Both the position numbers and the translations under genes were made by a program. The notes below the pieces were generated by a model. It saw nothing but the letters and a program-made list of their open reading frames with translations. It was not told the DNA's origin and searched no databases. DNA of 64,000 nucleotides. Source: Polynucleobacter sp. MWH-UH2A. Lineage in GTDB: Bacteria > Pseudomonadota > Gammaproteobacteria > Burkholderiales > Burkholderiaceae. The stretch spans positions 992,001 through 1,056,000 of the forward strand of contig NZ_CP061321.1 of assembly GCF_018687195.1 (NCBI RefSeq). Direction: 5' to 3'. Below, in pieces: positions 17,097-31,296 of the stretch (positions within the stretch are counted from its first letter, which is position 1; each line of letters opens with the position of its first letter).

Positions 17097-18062
17097 ATGA
17101 ATGAGCTTCTTGTATTTATTTGTGATGGCGCCCCAGTTCGAGGGGAAATTGTTTCTATCGGCTCTGCCTGGCAAGCCGTCCTTGAGCGTCGCAATGACCC
17201 CCCTGCAGTACGTAAAATTCTCGGTGATTTCGTTGCTGCCGCCACCCTACTTAGCGCTAGCCTCAAATTTGATGGCACCCTAATAATTCAGGCCCAAAGT
17301 AAGGGTCCAATTCAGCTTCTAGTAGTTGAGTGCAAATCCGATCTCAGCATGCGTGCTACCGTAAAGCTGTCTGTTGATGTATCTCAAATTAACGATAAAG
17401 CTACCCTAGGTGAGCTATTAGATGCCAGCAATTCTGGGCGACTAGTCATTACTTTAGATCCTGCTGATCGAGAGCCAGGGCAAGCACCCTACCAAGGAAT
17501 TGTTGCCCTTCAAGAATATGACGGCGATGTGCTAAAACCAGTTGCAAATGCTGCTGAAGCAATCGCGCTTTATATGCAAAATTCTGAGCAATTAGATACA
17601 CGAATTTGGCTGAGCTCAAATGATACGAATGTTGGTGGTTTACTATTACAACGCTTGCCTGATTCAGGTGGACATGCCCATCTTGACCCGCAACTAGCAG
17701 CAGAAGGCTGGTCTCGCATTCAGACGCTTGGAGAGACCATCACCCATGACGAATTACTTACTTTGCCACCTCAAACCATCTTAAGACGACTATTCCTGGA
17801 GGAGTCCATGGAATATGGCGTTAGAAGCTTCCCGGTGCGACCGATACGATTTGCCTGCACCTGCTCGCGCAACAAAGTGGCAGATGTACTCAGAATGCTT
17901 GGCGAAGATGAGGTGCAAGGGATTCTCGAAGAACGTGGTTCCGTTGAGACCATTTGTGATTTTTGCGCAAAACCATATCGCTTTGATGCGGTTGATTGCC
18001 TTCAGGTCTTTAAAACAGACTTATTAAGCGACGCCACAAGGCCCCCATCAAAGGGCCATTAG
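17097..18062 (+). CDS. hslO: Redox-regulated chaperone Hsp33
   Basis: 321 aa from the ATG at 17097; the longer frame to 16998 overlaps gltX and does not match the family N-terminus. Hsp33 is a cytoplasmic holdase switched on by oxidation. The C-terminal zinc switch C-T-C ... C-D-F-C is intact, so redox activation is expected. Only 55 bp separate it from the divergent gltX start. Convergent with ftsB, six bases between stops. Confidence 0.95.
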   Translation: MNELLVFICDGAPVRGEIVSIGSAWQAVLERRNDPPAVRKILGDFVAAATLLSASLKFDGTLIIQAQSKGPIQLLVVECKSDLSMRATVKLSVDVSQINDKATLGELLDASNSGRLVITLDPADREPGQAPYQGIVALQEYDGDVLKPVANAAEAIALYMQNSEQLDTRIWLSSNDTNVGGLLLQRLPDSGGHAHLDPQLAAEGWSRIQTLGETITHDELLTLPPQTILRRLFLEESMEYGVRSFPVRPIRFACTCSRNKVADVLRMLGEDEVQGILEERGSVETICDFCAKPYRFDAVDCLQVFKTDLLSDATRPPSKGH

Positions 18063-18068
18063 ATCGAG

Positions 18069-18374
18069 CTATTGTTTTGTGGCAGGTGTAGAGCTAGATT
18101 TATCTGCAGGCAAAATTTGTACGAAAAACTCACCTTCTTTGATGAGACCATGCTCTACTCGCGCGCGCTCTTCAATCGCACGAGTTCCATCTTTTAGATC
18201 TTTGACATCGCCAGCAAGCTTGGCATTACGAAGAGCCAAGAGGCTATTTTTAGCCTCTTGAAGCTCTACTTGCTTCTCCATTTCATAAACTTTTAGCCAT
18301 CCACCCTTACCGAGCCAAAGCGGAAACTGGATTGCTATTAGCAATACCAGCATGGAGTAGATGACAATACGCAT
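18069..18374 (-). CDS. ftsB: Cell division protein FtsB
   Basis: 101-aa bitopic division protein that forms the FtsQBL complex. One N-terminal transmembrane helix (about 4-22) with G-K-G-G-W just after it is followed by a coiled coil (about 28-62) and E-E-R-A-R-x-E-H-G-L-I-K-x-G-E. This is the septum-formation-initiator signature. It is the last gene of pyrG-kdsA-eno-ftsB, 14 bp after eno. Confidence 0.93.
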   Translation of the reverse strand: MRIVIYSMLVLLIAIQFPLWLGKGGWLKVYEMEKQVELQEAKNSLLALRNAKLAGDVKDLKDGTRAIEERARVEHGLIKEGEFFVQILPADKSSSTPATKQ

Positions 18375-18388
18375 AAATAACGAGTGTA

Positions 18389-19723
<1,335 letters not shown>

Positions 19724-19736
19724 TTATTCGAATTAA

Positions 19737-20600
19737 CTACTTGAAACTATTTTCTAAAAATGAATTGCTGGATTTCACTACCTGATCAATCGACAGCAAG
19801 GACTCTAGTAATTCCTTCATGTGTTTGAGTGGTACCGCGTTTGGACCGTCCGAAAGTGCTTTAGTAGGATCGGGATGGGTTTCCATAAACAAACCGCTAA
19901 TGCCAACTGCAACAGCTGCACGAGCTAATACAGGCACGAATTCTCGTTGGCCGCCACTAGAGCTCCCTTGTCCGCCGGGCAGCTGAACTGAATGAGTAGC
20001 ATCAAATACAACTGGTGCATTGGATTCGCGCAGAATCGCAAGACTGCGCATGTCAGATACCAGGTTGTTGTATCCAAATGATGCGCCTCGCTCACAAACC
20101 ATGAATTGATCAGGAAGATTTTTCTCGGCCGCCGCAGCTCTTGCCTTATCAATTACATTGAGCATTTCATGGGGGGACAAAAATTGCCCTTTTTTGAAAT
20201 TGACTGGCTTACCACTTTGCGCACAGGCGCGAATGAAGTCAGTTTGTCTACATAGAAATGCAGGTGTTTGAAGAACATCCACCACTTCTGCGACTGGTGT
20301 GATCTCGGCAATATCATGAACATCAGTTAAGACGGGAACACCAATCTGCTTTTTGACTTTCGCAAGTATCTCGAGGCCCTTATCCATTCCCAGCCCGCGA
20401 AATGAATTTCCGGATGAACGATTCGCTTTATCAAAAGAAGATTTATAAATGAATGGGATATTGAGAGAGGATGTAATTTCCTTTAGCTGTCCCGCAACAT
20501 CAATAGCAGACTGCTCTGACTCAATTACACAAGTACCGGCAATTAGGAAAAAACGTTGATCTAAGCCAACGTTATATCCACAAAGCTTGAAAGCGCTCAT
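19737..20600 (-). CDS. kdsA: 3-deoxy-8-phosphooctulonate synthase
   Basis: 287 aa. Condenses phosphoenolpyruvate and arabinose 5-phosphate to KDO 8-phosphate for lipopolysaccharide inner core. Typical segments are [32 protein letters not shown] and D-A-T-H-S-V-Q. It starts one base after the pyrG stop codon, so the two are coupled. Confidence 0.97.
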   Translation of the reverse strand: MSAFKLCGYNVGLDQRFFLIAGTCVIESEQSAIDVAGQLKEITSSLNIPFIYKSSFDKANRSSGNSFRGLGMDKGLEILAKVKKQIGVPVLTDVHDIAEITPVAEVVDVLQTPAFLCRQTDFIRACAQSGKPVNFKKGQFLSPHEMLNVIDKARAAAAEKNLPDQFMVCERGASFGYNNLVSDMRSLAILRESNAPVVFDATHSVQLPGGQGSSSGGQREFVPVLARAAVAVGISGLFMETHPDPTKALSDGPNAVPLKHMKELLESLLSIDQVVKSSNSFLENSFK

Positions 20601-20601
20601 C

Positions 20602-22266
<1,665 letters not shown>

Positions 22267-22345
22267 TTAAGCTCTGTTGGAAAAAGTAATTATAACGATA
22301 GACGTGGGTAATTATTGGTTTTAAAACGGGGTAATATGTATTTAT

Positions 22346-22792
22346 ATGATGAAAAAAACGGCTTCCCTCCTCCTTTTTTCCGCTCTGATTGGTTTGGGGG
22401 GTGTTGCATTGGCGCAGACCATGGACTCGATTGTGGGCACATGGAAAACCTTTGATGATGAAACAAATCAACCAGCCGCCTTAGTCCAAATCAGTGAAAA
22501 AAATGGAGTTTTTTCAGGCGTTATTACCAAGGTGCTGGATACATCAGGATCCCCGACTTGTGAAAAATGCACCGATTCCAGAAAGGATAAGTCAATTCTG
22601 GGGATGGAAATCCTTTCTGACCTTAAAAAACAGGGTGAAAGCTACTCTGGTGGACATATTCTGGACCCGGACGACGGTGAAATCTATCGCGCAGAAATGA
22701 AATTAAAGGACCAGGGATCTAAATTGGATCTCAGGGCTTATATAGGCATACCCCTATTAGGCAGAACTCAAACATGGGTTCGCGAGAAATAG
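22346..22792 (+). CDS. Exported DUF2147 protein
   Basis: 148 aa with a signal peptide (about 1-23, ending A-L-A-Q). The DUF2147 pattern follows: I-V-G-T-W-K-T-F-D-D, then E-K-N-G-V-F-S-G-V-I, a Cys pair C-E-K-C, G-G-x-I-L-D-P-D-D-G and the final G-R-T-Q-T-W. This is a lipocalin-like periplasmic domain of unknown function. The small membrane protein gene begins five bases after the stop. Confidence 0.8.
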   Translation: MMKKTASLLLFSALIGLGGVALAQTMDSIVGTWKTFDDETNQPAALVQISEKNGVFSGVITKVLDTSGSPTCEKCTDSRKDKSILGMEILSDLKKQGESYSGGHILDPDDGEIYRAEMKLKDQGSKLDLRAYIGIPLLGRTQTWVREK

Positions 22793-22797
22793 AGTCT

Positions 22798-22986
22798 ATG
22801 CGCCTGCTATTTGCCGTCCTAGTCACGATCCTATCCCTCTTTTATTTCCTGCCTTTTGCTGTTGCATTCAATAAGAAACGGGCTAATACAGGAGCCATAT
22901 TTGCCTTAAACTTGTTTTTGGGCTGGTCCCTAATTGGCTGGGTTGTAGCCTTGGTTTGGGCCCTGAAAGAGGAAGGCATTGTTTAA
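22798..22986 (+). CDS. Small superinfection-immunity-like membrane protein
   Basis: 62 aa from the ATG at 22798. It has two hydrophobic helices (about 3-24 and 33-56) joined by a short basic loop with K-K-R-A-N-T. The second helix carries the N-L-F-L-G-W-S-L-I-G-W-V-V-A-L-V-W-A-L pattern of the superinfection immunity family (phage T4 Imm-like). Many bacterial members are plain chromosomal genes without phage context, as here, so an anti-phage role is only a possibility. Overlapping frame and spacing suggest an operon with the DUF2147 gene. Confidence 0.65.
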   Translation: MRLLFAVLVTILSLFYFLPFAVAFNKKRANTGAIFALNLFLGWSLIGWVVALVWALKEEGIV

Positions 22987-23047
22987 GGCAGCTTTTCCCT
23001 AAAAATGCTTAGGGTTTAAACTCTTATATAAGACTTAAATTAGCAAC

Positions 23048-23053
23048 TATAAT
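23048..23053 (+). promoter_or_regulatory. Probable -10 element of acnB
   Basis: A perfect TATAAT 68 bases before the acnB ATG. No good -35 hexamer is visible at 16-18 bases, so the promoter may need an activator, or it may lie elsewhere. Low to moderate confidence. Confidence 0.4.
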
Positions 23054-23063
23054 GGCCTCAATT

Positions 23064-23081
23064 GGGTAAAAATACCCTTTT
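23064..23081 (+). other. Hairpin with T-tract in the acnB leader
   Basis: GGGTA-AAAA-TACCC followed by TTTT lies about 11 bases after the TATAAT and 40 bases before the acnB start. It looks like a weak terminator or a 5' stabilising hairpin. The five-pair stem is short, so an attenuator role is uncertain. Confidence 0.4.
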
Positions 23082-23120
23082 GGCCTTTCTATTGATCACT
23101 TTTACCGCATAGGAACCACC

Positions 23121-25706
23121 ATGTTAGACGCCTATAACGCCCAAGTTGCAGAACGTGCCACCCTCGGCATTCCCGCTCTTCCACTTACCAAAGATCAAGT
23201 AGCTGAATTAGTTAAGTTACTCAAGAGCCCTCCGGCAGGCAAAGAAGCCGAGCTAGTTGAGCTTATTGCCAATCGCGTTCCAGCAGGTGTCGATGAAGCC
23301 GCAAAGGTCAAGGCTGAGTTCTTAGATGCAGTAGCCAAAGGTACAGAAAAGTCGCCATTAATTACACGTATTAAAGCAACAGAGTTACTAGGCACAATGC
23401 TTGGTGGCTACAACATCAAACCATTGGTTGAGCTTCTATCTGATGCTGAATGTGGCGCTGCTGCGGCTGCCGCCCTCAAGAAAACCTTGTTGATGTTTGA
23501 TTACTTCCATGATGTTCAGGAACTTGCTGAAAAAGGCAATGCAAATGCCAAGGCTGTATTGCAGAGTTGGGCTGACGCTGAGTGGTTTACCAGCCGCCCC
23601 GCTGTTCCAGAAAGCATGAAGCTGACTGTATTTAAGGTTACCGGTGAGACTAATACTGACGATCTCTCCCCAGCACCTGATGCTTGGAGTCGTCCAGATA
23701 TCCCCTTGCATGCAACGGTCATGCTCAAGAATCCTCGTGCCGGTATCGAACCAGATGAAGCTGGTGTGCGCGGCCCGATGAAGCAAATCGAGGCTTTGCA
23801 AAAGAAAGGGAATTTGATCGCTTACGTTGGTGACGTAGTCGGTACAGGCTCTTCTCGTAAATCCGCAACTAACTCTGTGTTGTGGTGGACTGGTGAAGAT
23901 ATCCCATTTGTTCCTAATAAACGTTTTGGTGGTGTTTGCTTGGGCACCAAGATTGCTCCTATCTTCTTTAATACCATGGAAGATGCTGGCGCATTGCCAA
24001 TCGAATTAGATGTATCTCAAATGAATATGGGCGATGAAATCGAATTGCGTCCATACGAAGGCAAAGCATTTAAAGATGGTAAAGAAATCGCCACTTTTTC
24101 TCTGAAGTCTCCAGTGATTTTTGATGAAGTACGTGCTGGTGGCCGTATTCCATTAATCGTTGGTCGTGGCTTAACTGCAAAGGCACGTGCCGCCCTCGGT
24201 TTACCTGCTTCTACTGAATTCCGTGTACCAGTAAGCCCTCCTGACAATAAAAAAGGTTTCAGCTTGGCGCAAAAGATGGTTGGTCGTGCTTGTGGCTTGC
24301 CAGAGGGACAAGGCGTTCGCCCGGGCACTTACTGCGAGCCGCATATGACTACTGTGGGCTCTCAAGATACAACTGGCCCAATGACTCGCGATGAGTTGAA
24401 GGATTTGGCCTGCTTAGGATTCTCAGCAGATTTAGTAATGCAATCCTTCTGCCACACATCTGCGTATCCAAAACCAGTCGATATTCGCACTCACCATGAA
24501 TTGCCAGCATTTATGACTAATCGTGGTGGCGTTGCATTGCGCCCAGGTGATGGTGTTATTCATAGCTGGCTTAATCGCTTGCTCCTACCGGATACCTGCG
24601 GAACTGGTGGCGATAGTCACACACGCTTCCCAATCGGCATCTCCTTCCCTGCTGGTTCAGGCTTAGTTGCCTTTGCCGCAGCAACTGGTGTCATGCCATT
24701 GGATATGCCTGAGTCAGTATTGGTTCGCTTTAAAGGAAAGATGCAGCCTGGAATTACATTGCGCGACTTGGTAAACGCTATTCCTCTCTACGCAATTAAG
24801 AAAGGCTTGTTGACCGTTGAGAAACAAGGCAAGAAAAATATTTTCTCTGGCCGTATTTTAGAAATCGAAGGTCTGCCCGATCTGAAGGTTGAGCAAGCAT
24901 TTGAGCTTTCTGATGCTTCTGCAGAACGCTCTGCAGGTGGTTGTGCAGTTCAATTGAACAAAGAGCCAATTATCGAATACATGCAATCTAATATCACATT
25001 GATGAAGTGGATGATTGCCAATGGTTATGAAGATAAGCGCACTTTGGGTCGTCGCATCAAGGCAATGGAGGCATGGATTGCTAAACCTGAATTGCTCAAG
25101 GCTGATGCGAATGCAGACTATGCCGAGATCATTGAAATTGATATGAACGATATCAAAGAGCCAATCTTGGCCTGCCCTAATGACCCAGATGATGTGAAAT
25201 TCCTCTCTGAAGTTGCTGGTGAGAAAATTGATGAGGTATTCATTGGCTCTTGCATGACTAACATTGGCCACTTCCGTGCTGCCGGTAAAGTGCTTGAAGG
25301 TAAATCCGATATCCCAACTCGCTTGTGGATTGCGCCTCCTACCAAGATGGATCAAATGGTTCTCACCGAAGAAGGTTATTACGGTATTTTGGGCCGCACT
25401 GGCGCTCGTATGGAAACCCCAGGGTGCTCACTTTGCATGGGCAATCAAGCGCAGATTCGCAAAGGCTCTACCGCGGTTTCAACATCTACACGTAACTTCC
25501 CAAATCGTCTCGGCATTGATACACGAGTATTTTTAGCCTCAGCTGAATTAGCATCTGTTGCTGCCCTCTTGGGTCGCTTACCGACACCTAAGGAATACCT
25601 TGAGCAAGTAGAGTCACTCAATGCGAAATCAGCTGAAGTCTATCGCTATATGAACTTTGACAAGATCAAGTCATTTAGTGAAGTTGCGGATACTGTTAGC
25701 GTTTAA
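23121..25706 (+). CDS. acnB: Bifunctional aconitate hydratase 2 / 2-methylisocitrate dehydratase
   Basis: 861-aa AcnB-type aconitase of the TCA cycle, which also acts in the methylcitrate cycle. The order is that of AcnB: N-terminal HEAT-like domain, then the swivel domain (about 160-380), then the catalytic domains. The 4Fe-4S cysteines are in F-I-G-S-C-M-T-N and G-C-S-L-C-M-G-N. Length is normal. Followed by a strong terminator. Relevant to the propionate theme of the window, since AcnB can process 2-methylaconitate. Confidence 0.97.
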   Translation: MLDAYNAQVAERATLGIPALPLTKDQVAELVKLLKSPPAGKEAELVELIANRVPAGVDEAAKVKAEFLDAVAKGTEKSPLITRIKATELLGTMLGGYNIKPLVELLSDAECGAAAAAALKKTLLMFDYFHDVQELAEKGNANAKAVLQSWADAEWFTSRPAVPESMKLTVFKVTGETNTDDLSPAPDAWSRPDIPLHATVMLKNPRAGIEPDEAGVRGPMKQIEALQKKGNLIAYVGDVVGTGSSRKSATNSVLWWTGEDIPFVPNKRFGGVCLGTKIAPIFFNTMEDAGALPIELDVSQMNMGDEIELRPYEGKAFKDGKEIATFSLKSPVIFDEVRAGGRIPLIVGRGLTAKARAALGLPASTEFRVPVSPPDNKKGFSLAQKMVGRACGLPEGQGVRPGTYCEPHMTTVGSQDTTGPMTRDELKDLACLGFSADLVMQSFCHTSAYPKPVDIRTHHELPAFMTNRGGVALRPGDGVIHSWLNRLLLPDTCGTGGDSHTRFPIGISFPAGSGLVAFAAATGVMPLDMPESVLVRFKGKMQPGITLRDLVNAIPLYAIKKGLLTVEKQGKKNIFSGRILEIEGLPDLKVEQAFELSDASAERSAGGCAVQLNKEPIIEYMQSNITLMKWMIANGYEDKRTLGRRIKAMEAWIAKPELLKADANADYAEIIEIDMNDIKEPILACPNDPDDVKFLSEVAGEKIDEVFIGSCMTNIGHFRAAGKVLEGKSDIPTRLWIAPPTKMDQMVLTEEGYYGILGRTGARMETPGCSLCMGNQAQIRKGSTAVSTSTRNFPNRLGIDTRVFLASAELASVAALLGRLPTPKEYLEQVESLNAKSAEVYRYMNFDKIKSFSEVADTVSV

Positions 25707-25740
25707 GAGTCTCTAGCCCAACGTTTTTCGGGCAGACATT

Positions 25741-25768
25741 AAAAAGGCGATCTAATGATCGCCTTTTT
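25741..25768. terminator. Bidirectional intrinsic terminator after acnB
   Basis: A perfect 12-bp inverted repeat (AAAAAGGCGATC / GATCGCCTTTTT) with the TAAT loop. T-tracts face both ways. It ends acnB on the plus strand and the spermidine-synthase-like gene on the minus strand. Confidence 0.92.
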
Positions 25769-25793
25769 ATTTACCGTGGCTTATAGGCACCAT

Positions 25794-26558
25794 TTAAATA
25801 CTGAGCTTGCCCTCTTGACGAGCGTTGGCACGGCTAAGACCAGGCGCCCAATCTTTTGTTGGTAAACCGGTTTTTTCCATTATTAATTTGGCACGCTTGG
25901 CAACATCTTTCCATTCGACCTCTAACTTTGGACCTTTAAATGCCATAGCCACCACATTGCAATCATGCGACTCAGGGAACAGCAATACCCTATCATCGAA
26001 GGCTTCACAGATATTTTTTAGGTTGACGTCAAAACTTTTATGCCGTGAAAAAAGGTTTACTGTCATTACGCCAGGACTTTTGAGAATATTGAAGCAGCCT
26101 TTATAGAAATCAAGCGAGCTAGCTGCCGGCCCATCGCATATGGCGTCATATAAATCAACCTGCACAGCATCAAACTGATTCTTATGACTAGTGGATTTGA
26201 CAAAGACTTTGGCGTCAGTCTGTAATGTTTCAAGTCTACGATCGTCATCCGGGGTTGAGAACATGGAGCGTGCAGAGACAATCACTGCAGGATTCAATTC
26301 CACTACCGTTGTTTTTACTGCTGGGCAATAGCGATGTTGAAACTTAGTGAGCGCACCTGTACCAAGCCCGAGTTGGGCAACCCTCATTCCGGGCTTTGTC
26401 TCAAGAAACAAAAGCCAAGCCATCATCTGCTGGTTGTACTCTAGATAAATTTCATCGGGATCACGAATGCGCATTGCACCTTGAATTAAATCTGTTCCAA
26501 AATGCAAATACCGAATACCGCCACTTTCAGAAAACGTTACAGGCTCCATTGCGAGCAT
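25794..26558 (-). CDS. Spermidine-synthase-like methyltransferase-fold protein
   Basis: 254 aa. Contains the Rossmann/SAM-fold motif V-A-Q-L-G-L-G-T-G-A-L-T, V-V-E-L-N-P-A-V-I and D-A-V-Q-V-D-L-Y-D as in the polyamine-synthase superfamily. It lacks the usual N-terminal tetramerisation sheet, and several putrescine-site residues are not obvious, so a polyamine product is not assured. It follows purL after two bases and may only share its transcript. Confidence 0.7.
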   Translation of the reverse strand: MLAMEPVTFSESGGIRYLHFGTDLIQGAMRIRDPDEIYLEYNQQMMAWLLFLETKPGMRVAQLGLGTGALTKFQHRYCPAVKTTVVELNPAVIVSARSMFSTPDDDRRLETLQTDAKVFVKSTSHKNQFDAVQVDLYDAICDGPAASSLDFYKGCFNILKSPGVMTVNLFSRHKSFDVNLKNICEAFDDRVLLFPESHDCNVVAMAFKGPKLEVEWKDVAKRAKLIMEKTGLPTKDWAPGLSRANARQEGKLSI

Positions 26559-26560
26559 AT

Positions 26561-29500
26561 TTAATTAGCCCAAACGCGTGCATTGCGGAACAAACGCATC
26601 CAAGGACTAGCGCCGTCAGGCGTATTCAACCATTCTGGTGGACACCAACTCATTTGGGCAGTCCGGAAGACCCGCTCAGGATGAGGCATCATGACCGTAA
26701 ATCGTCCATCAGGGGTAGTAACGCCAGTTAAGCCGCGAGGTGACCCATTGGGATTCATTGGATACACTTCAGTTGGCTTACCCGCATGATCAACAAAGCG
26801 AAGTGCAGCCAAGCCTTGATTTTGGATCTGGGCCAAATTGCCTTGCTGGCTAAAATTAGCGAATCCTTCGCCATGGGCAATTGCGATTGGTAACTGACTG
26901 CCTTCCATTCCTCGAGTAAAGATCGATGGAGAGGTCAATACTTCAGCCATTACTAAGCGAGCTTCATATTGCTCAGATTGGTTACGGGTAAATTTTGGCC
27001 AAGCTTCAGCACCCGGAATAATTCCTGAAAGATTGCTCATCATTTGGCATCCGTTACAGACACCCAAAGCAAAACTATCTTGTCGGTTAAAGAAGTTGAT
27101 AAATTGATCGCGTAATTGCTGGTTAAACAAAATGGTTTTTGCCCAACCTTCTCCGGCCCCGAGAACGTCGCCATAACTAAATCCGCCACAGGCAATCAAA
27201 CCTCGGAAGTCATCCAGCCTTGCTTTACCACTTAAGAGGTCTGACATATGGACATCGTAACTATCAAAGCCTGCCCAATGAACGGCATAGGCCATTTCCA
27301 CATGGGAATTCACTCCTTGCTCTCGCAAGATGGCTACCTTGGGTTTTGCATTCTTATTGATAAATGGCGCAGAAATATCATCTGCAATATCAAAACTTAA
27401 TTTGGGAGACATGCCAGGGTCTGCAAGATTGTCTAACAGCGCAAATTCAGAATCCGCACATGCTGGGTTATCGCGCATACGGGCAATTTGATAGCTCGTA
27501 TTAGTCCACATCTTTTGCAGTACTTCACGTGGTTCAGCAAAGATACTCTTTGCATCACGCCAGATTTCAATACGACCATTGGCGTTGGGTTTGCCAATGA
27601 CATGGCTAAATGCACTTAAGTTAAGCTTACGTAATGTAGTGAATACCGCATCACGATCATCTCTACGAACTTGAATAACAGCGCCGAGCTCTTCGTTAAA
27701 TAAGGCGCACATAGTCTGCTCATGACGTCGACCAGAAACTTGTTGTGCCCAATTCTTGGCATCTCCATGATCAGGTTCTTGCCCTACATCAACCGCAATC
27801 ATGTCGACATTAATCGAAATGCCAGTATGGGATGCAAAAGCCATTTCCGCTACACAAGCCAGTAATCCGCCATCAGAACGATCATGATAGGCAAGCAATC
27901 GATTCTCTTTACGAAGTTCAATGATGGCTGAAGCTAAATTCTTAAGGTCTTCCGGGTGATCAAGATCGGGGGCAGTATCGCCAGATTGATTTAAGACTTG
28001 AGACAAAATGCTGCCGGCCATCCGGTTTTTACCACGGCCCAAATCAATCAAAACCAATTCAGTTTCTAAGGGAGAGCCATCTGGGTTGTTCAGTTTAAGC
28101 AATGGTGTTGTCGTTTTGCGAACATCACCTACAGATGCAAATGCAGAAATGATCAAGGAAACTGGCGCGACCACTTTCTTAGCCTCATTACCTTCTTTCC
28201 ACTCGGTTGCCATCGATAAGGAATCCTTACCCACTGGAATGGAAATTCCAAGGGCTGGACAAAGCTCCATGCCAACTGCTTTTACTGAGTCATACAGTTT
28301 TGCATCTTCACCGGGCGAACCACAGGCGGCCATCCAGTTTGCAGACAGCTTGACGCCTTCTAGGTTTGCAATATCAGCAGCCAATAAGTTGGTAATTGAC
28401 TCGCCGACAGCCATACGAGCTGCTGCCGGAGCATCGATAACCGCAACCGGGGTGCGTTCACCCATCGACATTGCTTCACCGCAATAGCCTTTGTAATCCA
28501 TCATAGTGACGGCACAGTCCGCTACAGGAACTTGCCATGGACCAACAAACTGATCACGAGCATTTAAGCCGCCTACAGTGCGATCGCCAATCGTAATTAA
28601 GAATGATTTGCTTGCTACTGTTGGTTGCTGAAGAACCCAGGCAATTGATTGAGCTAAATCAGCATCGGTGACATCCAGCTCCGAAAAAGATTGCAAATCA
28701 CGCTTTACGTCGCGATGCATGCGTGGAGGCTTACCAAGCAGCACTTCCATTGGCATATCAATCGGTAAGGCATCGTCTGATCCAGAAGCCTGCTTAGAAT
28801 CCAAGAGTCGCAACTGACGCTCTTGGGTTGCCTCTCCAACTACCGCAAATGGGCAGCGCTCCCGCTCGCAAAATGACTTAAATAACTCTAAGTCTTTAGC
28901 GTCGATTGCCAATACATAGCGCTCTTGAGACTCATTACACCAGATCTCCGCTGGACTCATACCGCTCTCCTCAAGCGGTACGCTGCGTAACTTGAATTGG
29001 GCGCCTAGCCCTGCGCCATCAGCCAATTCAGGGAAAGCATTCGATAATCCACCAGCACCAACGTCATGAATGGACACAATTGGGTTTTGATCACCCAATG
29101 CACGACAGGCATTAATGACTTCTTGAGCGCGACGCTCCATTTCTGGGTTACCGCGTTGGACAGAATCAAAATCCAGATCTGCGGTATTGGTGCCAGTAGC
29201 AACAGAGCTACCAGTTGCACCGCCCATACCAATGCGCATGCCAGGACCTCCAAGCTGAATCAGTAAATGGCCAGATTGAATCTCTTTTTTGTGCGTATGA
29301 ATGGCGTCAATACTGCCGATGCCGCCAGCAATCATGATGGGCTTGTGATAGCCACGACGCAAACCACCAAGGGTTTGTTCAAATACACGGAAATAACCAC
29401 CAAGAATGGGTCGACCAAATTCATTATTAAATGCAGCACCGCCCAGAGGGCCTTCAGTCATGATTTGCAATGGCGTTGCAATACGTTCTGGTTTACCGTA

Positions 29501-30598
29501 CTGCTCTTTTTCCCATGGGAGATTGGTGCCCGGAATATTCAAGTTAGAGACAGAAAAGCCAGTCAATCCTGCTTTGGGGCGCCCACCAATTCCCGTAGCG
29601 CCTTCATCACGAATCTCACCACCCGCTCCAGTTGAAGCGCCAGGAAATGGCGCAATCGCAGTTGGATGATTGTGCGTCTCAACTTTCATTAAGGTATGAA
29701 CTAAACGAGTATCTCTCACATAATGATGATCGTTACCTTGAGGAGCCCAAGTTTCCGCTTCACAACCAGCCATGATTGCCGAGTTATCTGAATAAGCAAC
29801 AATCGTGCCCTCTGGTTGCAATTGATGGGTATTTCGAATCATGGCAAATAAGGATTTGTCTTGATCCTCGCCATCAATAGTCCAGCTGGAATTAAAAATC
29901 TTGTGTCGGCAGTGCTCACTATTGGCCTGCGCAAACATCATCAACTCTACATCACTAGGATTGCGATTGAGGCGCACAAAGTTTTCAGCAAGATAAGATA
30001 TTTCATCACCTGACAATGCCAAACCAAGCTCTTGATTAGCCTTATCCAATGCTGCTCTACCTTCTTTCAAGACTGGTATACGAGACAAAGGACGATCATC
30101 CAATGTTTGATAGAGCTGATTTGCAGATTCAACCTCTTCAATCACCGACTCTGTCATACGATCGTGAATCGCAGCTAAAACGAGTTGATGTTGTTCAGGG
30201 TTTAGAGTTTTTTTGGACTTCCATGCAAATTGAATGCCACGTTCAATACGCAAAATATCTAGACCGCATTGTTGAGCTATGTCAGTAGCCTTACTAGCCC
30301 AAGGTGATACGGTGCCAAAACGGGGTACAACAATCGCGCCTTGAATATCGCCAGATCCCTTTCCAAACCAGGATTTGCCTGCAGAAATTTCAGAGGCAAA
30401 AGCTTGCCCATAGGTCAGCAAATTCTTAAGGACCTCTTCCTTATCCAAGCCGATCTTTTGCTCAGACCAAATGAAGTGCAGAAACTGCGCTTCAATAGCT
30501 TCAAGCTCCACTCCTTGAGCTTTCAAGGATGCTAAGAGACGTTGTTGACGGAAGGCAGAAAGCGCAGTGGCGCCAGGCAAAAAGTGAAAAAAGGACAT
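26561..30598 (-). CDS. purL: Phosphoribosylformylglycinamidine synthase
   Basis: 1345-aa single-chain FGAM synthase of purine biosynthesis, the large proteobacterial type. N-terminal PurS-like domain, two AIRS-like halves ([10 protein letters not shown] in the first; G-K-D-S-L-S-M in the second) and a C-terminal class I amidotransferase domain with Cys in L-G-V-C-N-G-C-Q and H-G-E-G are all present. Length is normal. It sits after the YbbA-type ATPase gene on the same strand, 21 bp away. Confidence 0.97.
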   Translation of the reverse strand: MSFFHFLPGATALSAFRQQRLLASLKAQGVELEAIEAQFLHFIWSEQKIGLDKEEVLKNLLTYGQAFASEISAGKSWFGKGSGDIQGAIVVPRFGTVSPWASKATDIAQQCGLDILRIERGIQFAWKSKKTLNPEQHQLVLAAIHDRMTESVIEEVESANQLYQTLDDRPLSRIPVLKEGRAALDKANQELGLALSGDEISYLAENFVRLNRNPSDVELMMFAQANSEHCRHKIFNSSWTIDGEDQDKSLFAMIRNTHQLQPEGTIVAYSDNSAIMAGCEAETWAPQGNDHHYVRDTRLVHTLMKVETHNHPTAIAPFPGASTGAGGEIRDEGATGIGGRPKAGLTGFSVSNLNIPGTNLPWEKEQYGKPERIATPLQIMTEGPLGGAAFNNEFGRPILGGYFRVFEQTLGGLRRGYHKPIMIAGGIGSIDAIHTHKKEIQSGHLLIQLGGPGMRIGMGGATGSSVATGTNTADLDFDSVQRGNPEMERRAQEVINACRALGDQNPIVSIHDVGAGGLSNAFPELADGAGLGAQFKLRSVPLEESGMSPAEIWCNESQERYVLAIDAKDLELFKSFCERERCPFAVVGEATQERQLRLLDSKQASGSDDALPIDMPMEVLLGKPPRMHRDVKRDLQSFSELDVTDADLAQSIAWVLQQPTVASKSFLITIGDRTVGGLNARDQFVGPWQVPVADCAVTMMDYKGYCGEAMSMGERTPVAVIDAPAAARMAVGESITNLLAADIANLEGVKLSANWMAACGSPGEDAKLYDSVKAVGMELCPALGISIPVGKDSLSMATEWKEGNEAKKVVAPVSLIISAFASVGDVRKTTTPLLKLNNPDGSPLETELVLIDLGRGKNRMAGSILSQVLNQSGDTAPDLDHPEDLKNLASAIIELRKENRLLAYHDRSDGGLLACVAEMAFASHTGISINVDMIAVDVGQEPDHGDAKNWAQQVSGRRHEQTMCALFNEELGAVIQVRRDDRDAVFTTLRKLNLSAFSHVIGKPNANGRIEIWRDAKSIFAEPREVLQKMWTNTSYQIARMRDNPACADSEFALLDNLADPGMSPKLSFDIADDISAPFINKNAKPKVAILREQGVNSHVEMAYAVHWAGFDSYDVHMSDLLSGKARLDDFRGLIACGGFSYGDVLGAGEGWAKTILFNQQLRDQFINFFNRQDSFALGVCNGCQMMSNLSGIIPGAEAWPKFTRNQSEQYEARLVMAEVLTSPSIFTRGMEGSQLPIAIAHGEGFANFSQQGNLAQIQNQGLAALRFVDHAGKPTEVYPMNPNGSPRGLTGVTTPDGRFTVMMPHPERVFRTAQMSWCPPEWLNTPDGASPWMRLFRNARVWAN

Positions 30599-30619
30599 CC
30601 CTAGATTATAAGGTTTTAC

Positions 30620-31294
30620 CTACGCTAAACGACCGCCCTGGAGGTGAATTTGGCGCTGGCACCTGCCGGCCAAGGCGGGATCATGGGTAACCAGAATTAA
30701 GGTGGATTGGTTTGCCTGGTTTAAGTCAAAAAGGAGGTCAATTACCCGCTTACCACTGACTTCATCCAGGCTTCCAGTAGGCTCGTCAGCAAATAAAATC
30801 TTGGGTTTACATATAAAGGCTCTTGCAAGCGCTACACGCTGTTGCTCACCCCCCGAAAGCGTCTTGGGAAAATGAGAGAAGCGACTCTCAAGCCCCACCT
30901 TTTCAAGGCAAGCTTGCGCTTCAGGAATGGCGTTTTGAAGGCCTTGCATTTGGGCCGGTAAGGCAACATTCTCTAAAGCCGTCAGATGGGATAGCAATTG
31001 AAATGACTGAAATACAAATCCTACATGGGTGCCGCGTAACTTTGCCCTACCGTCTTCATCCAGCTCATTCAGATTTTGACCCATTAATGAAATATGTCCT
31101 GAGCTGGGTAGATCTAAGCCAGCCATCAAACCAAGTAAGGTGCTTTTTCCAGAGCCAGAGGCTCCGGTAATGGCTACACTTTCGCCATGATTAACGGCAA
31201 AGTTAATGTCGTGCAAAATAGGCAGAACACCATCGCTTGATAAAACTGCTTTACCAAGTTGATTGGCAATAAGGGCTTTAGCAGAAATATTCAT
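30620..31294 (-). CDS. YbbA/LolD-type ABC transporter ATPase
   Basis: 224 aa. Walker [10 protein letters not shown] at 44-52, signature L-S-G-G-E-Q-Q-R, Walker B I-L-F-A-D-E-P and the H-loop V-T-H-D are complete. It belongs to the MacB/LolD/YbbA family. Pairing with tesA matches E. coli ybbA-tesA, so a YbbA call is favoured over LolD. The YbbP-like permease is not adjacent. Its ATG (31292-31294) and the tesA ATG (31297-31299) are head to head with two bases between. Confidence 0.85.
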   Translation of the reverse strand: MNISAKALIANQLGKAVLSSDGVLPILHDINFAVNHGESVAITGASGSGKSTLLGLMAGLDLPSSGHISLMGQNLNELDEDGRAKLRGTHVGFVFQSFQLLSHLTALENVALPAQMQGLQNAIPEAQACLEKVGLESRFSHFPKTLSGGEQQRVALARAFICKPKILFADEPTGSLDEVSGKRVIDLLFDLNQANQSTLILVTHDPALAGRCQRQIHLQGGRLA

Positions 31295-31296
31295 GT

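Noticed and set aside
24858-25355. A 165-aa open frame opposite acnB
   Set aside because: It lies wholly inside a strongly conserved gene, has no start context or known motif, and is explained by codon bias on the coding strand.
28008-28487. A 159-aa open frame opposite purL
   Set aside because: Fully embedded in purL; composition is that of a codon shadow.
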